A stretch of 64,000 nt of DNA, from the NCBI RefSeq assembly GCF_000011485.1, contig NC_005071.1, positions 310,001 through 374,000 of the forward strand. The letters are read 5' to 3'. Below are positions 1 through 7,719 of this stretch, one piece after another (position 1 is the stretch's first letter; the number at the start of each line of letters is the position of its first letter). Source of the DNA: Prochlorococcus marinus str. MIT 9313. GTDB lineage: Bacteria; Cyanobacteriota; Cyanobacteriia; PCC-6307; Cyanobiaceae. The translations under genes and the position numbers were made by a program. The notes below the pieces were generated by a model that had not been told where the DNA came from, did not search any database, and saw nothing but the letters and a program-made list of their open reading frames with translations.

Positions 1-197
1 GCCTTCTGCCTCTGCTTAGCTCTGGAGGCCGGTTGGTTTATGCCACTTGCACCATCCATCCGGCCGAGAACTTTGATCAGATCGAGGCCTTCCTGGGTCG
101 GCATCCTGAATTGAGCTTGTCTCAGGAACAGCAACTATGGCCTGATCCTGAGCATGGTGGTGATGGTTTTTATTCAGCCGTGTTGGATCTCAGCTGA
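1..197 (+). CDS. rsmB: 16S rRNA m5C methyltransferase RsmB, C-terminal end (partial)
   Basis: This is the last 65 codons of a gene that enters from the left edge, reading in frame from base 3 to a TGA at 195-197. The peptide contains GGRLVYATCTIHPAEN, the motif VI region of RsmB/Sun-family RNA cytosine-C5 methyltransferases. The cysteine of ATC is the catalytic nucleophile in that family. It ends with the usual short tail containing GGDGFYSAVL. RsmB methylates C967 of 16S rRNA with S-adenosylmethionine. The next gene, PBP1, converges on it with only 6 bases between them. The family call is firm; the exact member (RsmB rather than RsmF) is inferred from the short C-terminus. Confidence 0.85.
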   Translation, partial: LLPLLSSGGRLVYATCTIHPAENFDQIEAFLGRHPELSLSQEQQLWPDPEHGGDGFYSAVLDLS

Positions 198-203
198 GCC
201 TGA

Positions 204-2180
204 TCAGGGAATAGGCATTGGCTCGAAGTTTTCATTGAGCGGCGGTCCCCCTGGAGGTGCGATGTATCTGGGTGGAGGGCCCTGGGTTTGATCTTGGTCT
301 TTGGCAGCATCCTCGCTGCCGTTCTTTGGTTTGCTCCTCGTTTTGCCTGGTGGCCTAAAGGTGCGGTTCATAACTGGTTTTGGTGGGAAGGGTTGTACCT
401 CAAAATTGTCTTGGATCTTGGTCATGAACTGCTTCCAGGCCCATGCAGCATCACCACTGCCGCCAGATGTCTTTCGGTTGTTGTCGTAGCCAAACCATAC
501 GGCGGTTGTTAGTTGTGGTATTGAGCCAATGAACCAGAGGTCACGGGCACCTTCCGATGTGCCGGTTTTGCCCGCTACTGGCCGGTCACCGAGGGATGCC
601 GCAGCTCCAGTGCCACCGCTGACAACGCGCTGGAGCATCCAGTTCATGGTGTCTGCTACGTCGCTATCGAGGGCTCGACGACCTTTGTAGCCTTCTAACT
701 GGTGGTTCCAGATCACCTCGTCGTCTGGGCCTCGGATCTCTTCAAATGGCGTGGGCTTCATGTAAATGCCCCGGTTGGCTACTGCGGCATAGGCTGCCGT
801 CATGTCGAGTACTGTTTGCTCGTAGGCCCCAATAGCGAGCGGATAGTACTTGCCTAATGGGCGAGTGGTGCCGATGCCAAGATTATTGGCCATGCTGATC
901 ACGGCATCAAAGCCCACTTTGTCTAGTAGTTGGACTGCAACAGTGTTTAGGGAGTATCTCAGGGCATCAGCGAGTGCCACTGATCCCAGGTATTTGTTGC
1001 CGAAGTTCTTTGGGCAATATCCTCTCCAGCAGCGTTTCGCGTCCACAACCTTGTCCTCTGGCTTGATGCCGGCGTTGATGGCTGCTGCATAGGGAAAAAG
1101 CTTGAAGGTGGAGCCAGGTGAACGCAGAGCCTGTGTTGCTCTATTGAATTGGCTGGTATTAAAGTTTTTGCCTCCTACCATCACCCGCACTTCACCGGTG
1201 CTTGGTTCGATAGACACCATGGAACCCTCTGTGTTCCCGGGGGCGTATTTGCTGATCACATCTTGGGCTTGCTTTTGCCAAGCCAGATTGAGGCTGGTGT
1301 GAATCTTGAGTCCACCCACTTCTAGTTGCTCTGGGGTGAGCAGATTGGGGAGTTGCTGGGCTACCCAGCTGGTGAAAAATGGTGCGCTGCTGTTGAAGTA
1401 CTTCGGTATCGCTGGCTTGAGAGTGAGGGGGCTGTCGCGAGCTGCATCGGCTTCTCTGGCAGAGATAAATCCGGCCTGCTGCATTCGTTTAAGGACAATT
1501 GCGCGGCGTTCTAGGGCAATTTTCTGGTTGACCAGTGGTGAATAAACTGAGGGAGCAGGGGGCATGCCAGCGATTAGAGCGGCTTCCGGCAGTGTGAGTT
1601 GATTGGGGGATTTAGAGAAGTACACCCAGGCTGCATCGGCTACGCCGTAAGCACCTGAGCCCAAGTAGACATAATTCAGATACTGCTCAAGGATTTGCTG
1701 TTTGCTGAGCTGTCGCTCCAGCTTGTAGGCCAGAGCAGCTTCTTTGAGTTTGCGCGGCAGGGTTCGTTCCTGACTCAGGAATACGGTTCGAGCAAGTTGC
1801 TGAGTGATGGTGCTGGCACCTTCCCTCACGGAACCCTGGCGGAGGTTTGTCACCAGGGCTCGGCTGATACCCCAGATATCCAAGCCATTGTGGTAGTAAA
1901 AGCGTCGGTCTTCTGCCGCGACGAAGGCTTGCTCCACAAGCAGAGGCATCTTGTCTTGCGCAACCTTCTCGCGGGTCGCGGGACCAAGCTTTTGGATCAC
2001 CTGCCCATCAGTGGAGAGCAGCGTGATGGTGCCTGGCCGGTTGAAGTTGGCTATCCGCCGGGCATCGGGCAGAACCGAATCCAAGCCATGAGTGAGAGTC
2101 CTTTCAGCCAAGGCTGCGACACACCCGATGGCGACAGCACTAACTGAAATAACAATCCAGTGACGGCGCTTGCGAGTCAC
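204..2180 (-). CDS. Class A penicillin-binding protein (glycosyltransferase-transpeptidase)
   Basis: This 658-aa bifunctional peptidoglycan synthase has an N-terminal membrane anchor at about residues 8-24. The GT51 domain shows the EDRRFYYHNGLD motif with the catalytic Glu at about 90, and GASTITQQLAR at 121-131. The transpeptidase domain has SPGSTFK (active Ser about 357, Lys 360), SLN at 410-412 and KTGT from 538. All catalytic motifs are intact. A proline-rich tail follows. It polymerises lipid II and cross-links stem peptides in the periplasm. The start overlaps the chlG stop by 4 bases (ATGA), so the two are probably translationally coupled in a petP-chlG-PBP transcript. Which PBP1 paralogue it is cannot be decided here. 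Confidence 0.95.
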   Translation of the reverse strand: MTRKRRHWIVISVSAVAIGCVAALAERTLTHGLDSVLPDARRIANFNRPGTITLLSTDGQVIQKLGPATREKVAQDKMPLLVEQAFVAAEDRRFYYHNGLDIWGISRALVTNLRQGSVREGASTITQQLARTVFLSQERTLPRKLKEAALAYKLERQLSKQQILEQYLNYVYLGSGAYGVADAAWVYFSKSPNQLTLPEAALIAGMPPAPSVYSPLVNQKIALERRAIVLKRMQQAGFISAREADAARDSPLTLKPAIPKYFNSSAPFFTSWVAQQLPNLLTPEQLEVGGLKIHTSLNLAWQKQAQDVISKYAPGNTEGSMVSIEPSTGEVRVMVGGKNFNTSQFNRATQALRSPGSTFKLFPYAAAINAGIKPEDKVVDAKRCWRGYCPKNFGNKYLGSVALADALRYSLNTVAVQLLDKVGFDAVISMANNLGIGTTRPLGKYYPLAIGAYEQTVLDMTAAYAAVANRGIYMKPTPFEEIRGPDDEVIWNHQLEGYKGRRALDSDVADTMNWMLQRVVSGGTGAAASLGDRPVAGKTGTSEGARDLWFIGSIPQLTTAVWFGYDNNRKTSGGSGDAAWAWKQFMTKIQDNFEVQPFPPKPVMNRTFRPPGKTRSKPKNGSEDAAKDQDQTQGPPPRYIAPPGGPPLNENFEPMPIP

Positions 2181-3130
2181 ATCCCCTGTGTTAATGGGCT
2201 ATGGCCTATGGCTAGAGCAGTAACCAGCATGCCAAGGATTAGAAACGGTTGAGCACTGGTCTGATATCTAACATCAAAGGCCAGGGGATCACGCAGTAAC
2301 CAGATGTCTTGGAATGTGATCTGGGGAATGATCAATAAGATCAAAACGACTGAGGCAAAATGCTGGCCAATGGCGATCAGAACAACAACCATTGCGAGTT
2401 GGAAGATGTCGATCATTCCTGCACTGATCCAGCTGGCCTTTTTGATTCCAAAGACAACTGGCAGGGATTGAAGACCGAGGGCTCGATCTCCCTCTACACT
2501 CTTGAAATCGTTGATGACGGCAATACCAAGACCAGCCAAGCTATATGCAAGTGTCAGCAGTGCTGTGGTCCAAGTCAGTTGTCCGAACAGCGCCTGACCA
2601 GCCCACCATGGCAGGGCGATGTAGCTGGCCCCAAGCGCGTAGTTTCCTATCCAACCGTTCTGTTTCAGCTTGAGAGGTGGGGCTGAATAAATGAAGCTCA
2701 CAAATGAGCCGCCTAGGGCAAGAAACAGCACAACGGGAGTGGTGTGTTCAGCCCAACGATCTAAGCCATAGGCAACTGCAAGACCACCGAGAAGCAGCAT
2801 CCAGATCTGAAGCTTGACTTGTGTCAGCGGGATGGCCCCGGAGGGAATCGGCCTATAGGGCTCATTGATTGCGTCGATCTCGCGATCGTAGTAGTCGTTG
2901 ATGGTTTGGGTGTAACCGGTTAGAAGCGGGCCACTCATGACCATGCAGGCCGCGGCTGCAAGCACATCTGGTACGCGCCATTGGTATTGACCACTGGCAG
3001 CGGCTCCACAAATCACACCCCAGAGCAGTGGGATCCATGTGACAGGCTTCATGAGCTGCAGACGCAGCTTCCAGATGTTGGTTGTGCCAGTGGCACCTTT
3101 GATGCCAAGGAGTTGGCGAGCGTCGCTCAC
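2177..3130 (-). CDS. chlG: Chlorophyll synthase ChlG
   Basis: This UbiA-family membrane prenyltransferase attaches the phytyl or geranylgeranyl tail to chlorophyllide in thylakoid membranes. Both aspartate-rich motifs are present: NDYYDREIDAINEPYRPIPS and, later, DFKSVEGDRALGLQSLPV. Several hydrophobic helices surround them. The longest frame starts at 3187 and would overlap the upstream petP gene by 47 bases. I prefer the GTG at 3130, which gives 317 aa beginning SDARQLLG and leaves a 10-base gap to the petP stop. Its 3' end overlaps the PBP start by 4 bases. The link to petP puts two photosynthetic-membrane functions in one transcript. Confidence 0.95.
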   Translation of the reverse strand: MSDARQLLGIKGATGTTNIWKLRLQLMKPVTWIPLLWGVICGAAASGQYQWRVPDVLAAAACMVMSGPLLTGYTQTINDYYDREIDAINEPYRPIPSGAIPLTQVKLQIWMLLLGGLAVAYGLDRWAEHTTPVVLFLALGGSFVSFIYSAPPLKLKQNGWIGNYALGASYIALPWWAGQALFGQLTWTTALLTLAYSLAGLGIAVINDFKSVEGDRALGLQSLPVVFGIKKASWISAGMIDIFQLAMVVVLIAIGQHFASVVLILLIIPQITFQDIWLLRDPLAFDVRYQTSAQPFLILGMLVTALAIGHSPLTQGM

Positions 3131-3140
3131 GGCAGGCGTC

Positions 3141-3359
3141 TCAGGCGGAGGTAACTTCGTCGTCAAAGAACCAGCTGACAGTGCCATCGCTAAGTTCTAC
3201 GACCAAGCCAATGCCCATGCCGTCAGTCATTTTGTAGCCGGTGACCCTGCCAACGTCAGATTTCTTGAGCAGTTCTACCAGTTTGGCTGGAATGCGATCA
3301 CGAACGCGAGAGACTCGGACCTTGGAGCCGATTCTGTAGGAAGTGGCAGCCTGGGACAT
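3141..3359 (-). CDS. petP: PetP-like cytochrome b6f small subunit (DUF2862)
   Basis: This 72-aa protein starts at the ATG at 3359; a TTG three codons upstream also fits. The conserved pattern is [17 protein letters not shown], then [16 protein letters not shown], then a WFFDDE ending. This matches the DUF2862/PetP family, a small peripheral SH3-like subunit of the cyanobacterial cytochrome b6f complex. It heads a minus-strand run with chlG and a PBP gene and is divergent from hisF, with a 56-base gap holding the control region. The family call is good; the PetP function is from established knowledge of the family. Confidence 0.8.
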
Positions 3360-3415
3360 GGCCTGCAAGGCTTAGAAGGTGGCGCAACCTTAACAGTCGT
3401 CACTGCTTTATTCCA

Positions 3416-4186
3416 ATGGTCGCGCTTCGTTTGATTCCTTGCCTTGACGTGGCTGATGGTCGCGTTGTGAAGGGCGTGAACTTTGTGGGCCTTCGTGATG
3501 CGGGTGATCCCGTGGAGCTCGCCTGCCGCTATAGCCAGGCTGGAGCTGATGAGTTGGTGTTTCTTGATATCGCCGCCAGCCATGAAGGTCGGGCCACGCT
3601 GGTGGCGTTAGTTCGACGTACTGCTGAGGCTGTGACCATTCCATTCACAGTTGGAGGGGGTATCAGCTCTTTGGATGGCATCACAGAGCTGCTTCGGGCT
3701 GGAGCCGACAAGGTGAGTCTTAATTCATCTGCGGTGCGGGATCCAGATCTCGTAGCGCAGGGAGCCGACCGTTTTGGCTGTCAGTGCATTGTGGTGGCCA
3801 TCGATGCTCGGCGTCGTCCTGAGTGCTCGGGGTGGGATGTTTTTGTTAAGGGTGGACGCCAAAACACCGGTTTGGATGCTGTGAGCTGGGCTCGGCAGGC
3901 AGCGGAACTTGGTGCTGGCGAAATCCTGTTGACCTCAATGGATGGAGATGGAACTCAGGCTGGTTATGACTTGGAGCTCACGCAAGCAGTCGTGGAAGCG
4001 GTGCCGGTGCCTGTGATCGCTTCGGGAGGTGCAGGTTGTCTAGATCACATCGCAGAAGCCTTCACGATTGGCAAGGCCTCAGCTGCATTGTTGGCCTCTC
4101 TACTTCACGATGGCGTGCTGAGTGTGGAGCAAATTAAGACTGATCTGCTGATGCGAGGTTTGTCGATTCGGCCTCTTGAGTTCTGA
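3416..4186 (+). CDS. hisF: Imidazole glycerol phosphate synthase cyclase subunit HisF
   Basis: This 256-aa TIM-barrel enzyme matches the normal HisF length. With HisH-supplied ammonia it converts PRFAR into imidazole-glycerol phosphate and AICAR (histidine synthesis). The catalytic Asp11 lies in [14 protein letters not shown] and the second catalytic Asp in VVAIDAR. Phosphate-binding motifs such as TVGGGIS and ASGGAG are present. It stands alone on the plus strand, divergent from petP, with no other his gene beside it, as is usual in cyanobacteria where his genes are scattered. Confidence 0.97.
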
Positions 4187-4332
4187 GGCTTTGTCTTTGT
4201 GTTCAGCAACACACTCCTAAATTTGGCAGAAGTTTTGTTGGCAAGACTGCTTTTGGATGTGTTGCTCATCGATCACCCTTGGGCGCAGCAGTTGCTCCAA
4301 GCATTGTTCACGCCCCTGGATGGGATCTTCTG

Positions 4333-5035
4333 ATGAGGCCTGGTGACCCCCAGGCGGTGGAGCAGTTGTTTGATGCGGTTGCTCCTAATTACGACCGGCT
4401 TAACGACTTGTTGAGTCTTGGCTTGCACCGCATCTGGAAACGCCAGTTGTTGGCCTGGTTGTCTCCGCTTCCAGGTGAACATTGGCTTGACCTTTGCTGC
4501 GGTACTGGTGATCTGACACTGGCATTGGCCCGCAGGTTGCGACCTGGAGGGTCTGTGTTGGGGGCTAGATGCGGCTGCGGCACCTCTAGCCGTGGCAAGG
4601 CGCCGCGCCGCGGTTGAGCCCTGGTTGCCCCTCTCCTGGTTGCAGGGAGATGCTCTGGATACTGGCTTGCCTTCCCATCGTTTTGACGGTGCTGTGATGG
4701 CTTACGGCCTGCGCAATTTGGCGGATCCAGGCGCTGGGTTAATAGAGCTTCGACGCCTTTTGCGACCTGGTGCTCGGGCAGGCGTCCTTGATTTCAATCG
4801 CATGGGCGAGGGTTCCTTGGCAGCACGTTTTCAGCGGTTTTATCTGCGAAGGTTGGTGGTGACGGTAGCTGCCCAGGTGGGTCTGCGCGAGCATTACGCC
4901 TATTTGGAGGCCAGTTTGCAGCAGTTCCCAAAGGGAGAGGTTCAGGAGCGACTGGCTCGGGACGCGGGATTTGCCGCAGCGAGCCATCGACCTCTGGCTG
5001 CGGGACAGATGGGGGCCTTGCTGCTTACCGCTTGA
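4333..5035 (+). pseudogene. menG: MenG/UbiE methyltransferase, split by a +1 frameshift
   Basis: Two overlapping frames together make one SAM-dependent quinone methyltransferase. The first (ATG at 4333) holds VAPNYDRLNDLLSLGLHR and the SAM motif LDLCCGTGD. The second holds VMAYGLRNLADP, the typical C-terminal half. The frame changes at a run of five G at 4560-4564. Removing one G restores LDAAAAPLAVARRRAA across the junction. MenG methylates demethylphylloquinone, the photosystem I electron carrier, so loss would be surprising. A sequencing error, polymerase slippage or a very recent mutation are all possible. Everything except the one base looks well conserved. Confidence 0.85.
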
Positions 5036-5059
5036 TGAGCCGATAGAGCAAAAAGACTC

Positions 5060-5464
5060 TTGCGAAAAGACGGATCGATGACTTATGAAGAAAATATTAA
5101 GACGCAGTTCGCTGTGGCCTTCCCTCTTCCTTCTCTTCTCTCCTCAATTAAGGACTTGCTTTTGGAGGTGCAGTGGCTTGATGGCTTGATCTTGGTGACT
5201 GATTCTCAGCAGGCCACCTTTGTGCCCTTTTCGCAGGTGGATTCTTTGTTGCGCATGGTGCGGGCACGCCCCAATGGTCAGATTGTGGTTGAACGGTTGT
5301 GCATGGCACTCCTTGATGACCATGATGGTGGGGGAGCGAAGCCTGTGCTGGTATTTCAAGGTGATGACAGGTTTTGGCTGGGAATGATGGGTCTGAACGG
5401 CAGTCACTCGAACCTTGATGGTGCTGTTGCACACCTCGATCGCTGTTTTGCTCTTAGCAGTTGA
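5060..5464 (+). CDS. Conserved hypothetical protein
   Basis: This 134-aa soluble protein has no domain I recognise. It may begin at 5078 (MTYEEN), six codons into the longest frame. It alternates hydrophobic strands and helices (WLDGLILVTDS, QIVVERLCMALLDD, KPVLVFQGDDRFWLGMMG) and has no signal peptide. It follows menG by about 25 bases on the same strand. A strong inverted repeat begins at its stop codon, so the transcript probably ends there. Base composition resembles the core genes rather than the AT-rich block that follows. Confidence 0.7.
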   Translation: MRKDGSMTYEENIKTQFAVAFPLPSLLSSIKDLLLEVQWLDGLILVTDSQQATFVPFSQVDSLLRMVRARPNGQIVVERLCMALLDDHDGGGAKPVLVFQGDDRFWLGMMGLNGSHSNLDGAVAHLDRCFALSS

Positions 5465-5507
5465 GTTATTCACGCCATCAAGGAAGGCCTTGATAAGGGA
5501 ATAACTC
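5463..5507 (+). terminator. Two-tier hairpin at the end of the hypothetical gene
   Basis: GAGTTATTC (5463-5471) pairs perfectly with GAATAACTC (5499-5507), and inside it ATCAAGG pairs with CCTTGAT around an AAGG loop. The hairpin starts on the stop codon and is followed by TTCT, a weak U-tract. It may be a terminator or an mRNA 3'-stabilising structure. Confidence 0.55.
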
Positions 5508-6425
5508 TTCTGAGCATGAGCATGTCTGCTACTTTGCTTAACTAGTAGTTGACTTGTTGGCAGAGAGATCAGGCTTTTTGTCTCGTTTCAAATCAGCTTT
5601 CACCCTCCGGTGCTTTACATTCTTAAACCATGCTAAGAAAACTTCTGCCAGGTTGAAAAACGGAATATCTTCGCAACTTAAAATTACCGCTTCCCCAAAG
5701 TAAACGTCCAAACTAAATTAGCAAAATCTTCTTGTTTCGAGGAGCAGAAGCAAACTTTAATTTGGCATAAATAGGCTGATTGCAGTAAAGATAACAAGAC
5801 TTCCATTTTCACGCCTGTTGATATCTACAAGATCATTTGAAATCACTAAAAATAACCATCATGAAAGATGGCAATCACTTCTGCTTGCAGGATTTGGCCA
5901 TTGAGAAGGGCAAATTAATTGGTGCATGTGATGGTAATAACAAGCTCCTGGAGTTACCTTGCTGCCCCATTTATCTTGATTCGCGTCAATTGGTGTTGGT
6001 GTGAATAAAATGCTTGTGAGTAGCAAAACAAGATGTTTTATTGGCTTTTCGTTAGACAATAAAAAAGCTTATTGTAGTGAATGAATTGTGCTAAAAACAG
6101 CCTTAGCTCATTATTGAAGAATCATGCCTTGCCAGAAAGGTGTTTTGGTCATGCTCTGATCTTGAAATTGTTGGCGGCATAGGCCAAATTAACCTGCATG
6201 GCCCTAATGCTATTGCCATCATCATTTAATTTGCAAAATATGCTATGATTACTGGGAATTCTGAGTGATAAATATAGGATCAACGATTCCAAAGTATGGT
6301 CAATGTTGAGAAGAGATCTTTAGTTGTTTTCAAGTTAACTCTTGCTCAGAACAAAAGGTTCTGTTGCACTTATGAGCTGATCGAATGATGAAGAGAAAGG
6401 ATTTCAATGATAGCAATAACTTGCC
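5508..6425. other. About 900 bases without a convincing gene
   Basis: AT-rich sequence marks the start of the first accessory block. The only frame of interest is on the minus strand at 5859-6059 (66 aa), with a signal-like start (KHLVLLLTSILFTPTPIDA) followed by a short mature part with three cysteines. It has no visible homology to neighbours and I do not call it a gene. No tRNA or known RNA motif was seen. Confidence 0.5.
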
Positions 6426-6869
6426 CTAATCGATAACTTCTATGATGCCCTCGGCAACATAAACCGCTAAATCCTCGATGTTCTCTGCCAGCTCTTCTCT
6501 AGATATATCCCATTTTTCACACATTTTTGTTGATAATTCATGTTGCTTAGCATGTTCTATCATTGTTTCTACCATGTGTTGAGTTAAGCTCATTCCTACT
6601 CTGATTTCAAGGTAATCCCATACAGATTTTTCTAAGCGACTAATAAATTGAATATCATCACTACCAGCGTAGTCATATAGACCCATCACCCCTATATGGC
6701 AAAAAACCTGCCCTAATTCATCGTAAGCACTTTCAGAGCCTTCTGCATGTTCATATTCTGCCAAGATCCACTCTAATTTCTCTCTCTCCTTTTTGTTACC
6801 ATTCTTTGCTGCCTTGAGAAGCTCGTAGAATTCTTTGAACTCTATTGGTTTTGGCATGAGGGTCATCAA
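6426..6869 (-). CDS. Hypothetical acidic helical protein
   Basis: The protein has up to 147 aa, with possible later starts at MPKPIEF or MTLMP. It is rich in Glu and Lys and predicted helical (FYELLKAAKNGNKKEREKLEWILAEYEH), with no signal peptide or membrane segment. I recognise no domain. It lies alone in the AT-rich block between core genes, with non-coding stretches on both sides. Consistent codon structure across the whole frame and ordinary protein composition support it being real. Confidence 0.55.
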   Translation of the reverse strand: MMTLMPKPIEFKEFYELLKAAKNGNKKEREKLEWILAEYEHAEGSESAYDELGQVFCHIGVMGLYDYAGSDDIQFISRLEKSVWDYLEIRVGMSLTQHMVETMIEHAKQHELSTKMCEKWDISREELAENIEDLAVYVAEGIIEVID

Positions 6870-7134
6870 ATTCCATCAATCATCCTACTCGTAGAAGTAG
6901 AGCTGATCACCAAAAGCTGGTGTGATGAGTAGAGAAATCATTTCAAGCCTATCAAGTGCTTTTCATTAGAAATATCAAATGGTTTTGAACTTATCATTTA
7001 TGTTAGAAGCTAGCTCACGGATTTAGGCAGCTTATAGTCCTCCTCCTACCTCCCTAATATCGTTGAATAGAGCTTTATATCCTACCTCAAAGAGGGTGAT
7101 ATATACCCTGCAAAATTTTATGCTTTACTTTTCT

Positions 7135-7461
7135 CTATTGACGTTCACCGAGTTCCTTCATTTCTTCAAGAAGAGTTTGGTTTAAGTTATCATCACATCT
7201 CATGATCATTAATGGATAGATCGTACCTTGACTGTATGCAGCATATGCTTCGGCGCAAACCTCCCCGATCGCACTCTTCCAGACCTCAAAGGTCGAAGCT
7301 TTTAGTTGAGACTCTAAACGGCTATTTGATCGTTTAAGGGCTTGGGAGGCGCAATAGCTAAGCTCATAGTTGTTGTCTCCTGGGCACTTGAACTCATTTG
7401 CCTTGGATGGGACAAGTACTGTCCATATCAATAAGGGGAGTAAGGGGAATACTTGCTTCAA
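7135..7461 (-). CDS. Secreted LprI/DUF1311-like small protein
   Basis: This 108-aa exported protein starts with a TTG at 7461. A signal peptide (QVFPLLPLLIWTVLVPSKA) is followed by a cysteine-patterned domain with CPGDNNYELSYCAS and later VCAEAYAAYSQGTIYPLMIM and RCDDNLNQTLLEE. The C..N..L..C pattern and length resemble the LprI/DUF1311 family, some members of which inhibit lysozyme. That function is not shown here. A clear paralogue lies at 30488-30811 inside the tRNA-Ser element, sharing the CPG, YCAS, GTIYP and RCDDNLN blocks. Confidence 0.7.
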   Translation of the reverse strand: MKQVFPLLPLLIWTVLVPSKANEFKCPGDNNYELSYCASQALKRSNSRLESQLKASTFEVWKSAIGEVCAEAYAAYSQGTIYPLMIMRCDDNLNQTLLEEMKELGERQ

Positions 7462-7719
7462 TGCCTTGACTGTTGCTTTTGGGAATTATGTCATGCCATT
7501 GACGCATTAATGTCAATGAATTGGCAGACTTTAATTGTCGATGATCTCCTTGAAGAAACCTCAATATGACATTCTCGGTTCTTCTGAGGTCCAAGGATTC
7601 TTTCCCTTTCTTTTGTCGAGCTCTTGCCTATCAAAAAAGTCCATCATTTCATGCTATTACCTTCAAGGTTCAAGAATTTCTTTGGCGATTAGATTAAAGA
7701 AGAATATCTCGTTGCGAAC

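Noticed and set aside
5859-6059. 66-aa minus-strand frame with signal-like start
   Set aside because: No coupling, family resemblance or ribosome-binding site; composition of the mature part is not persuasive.
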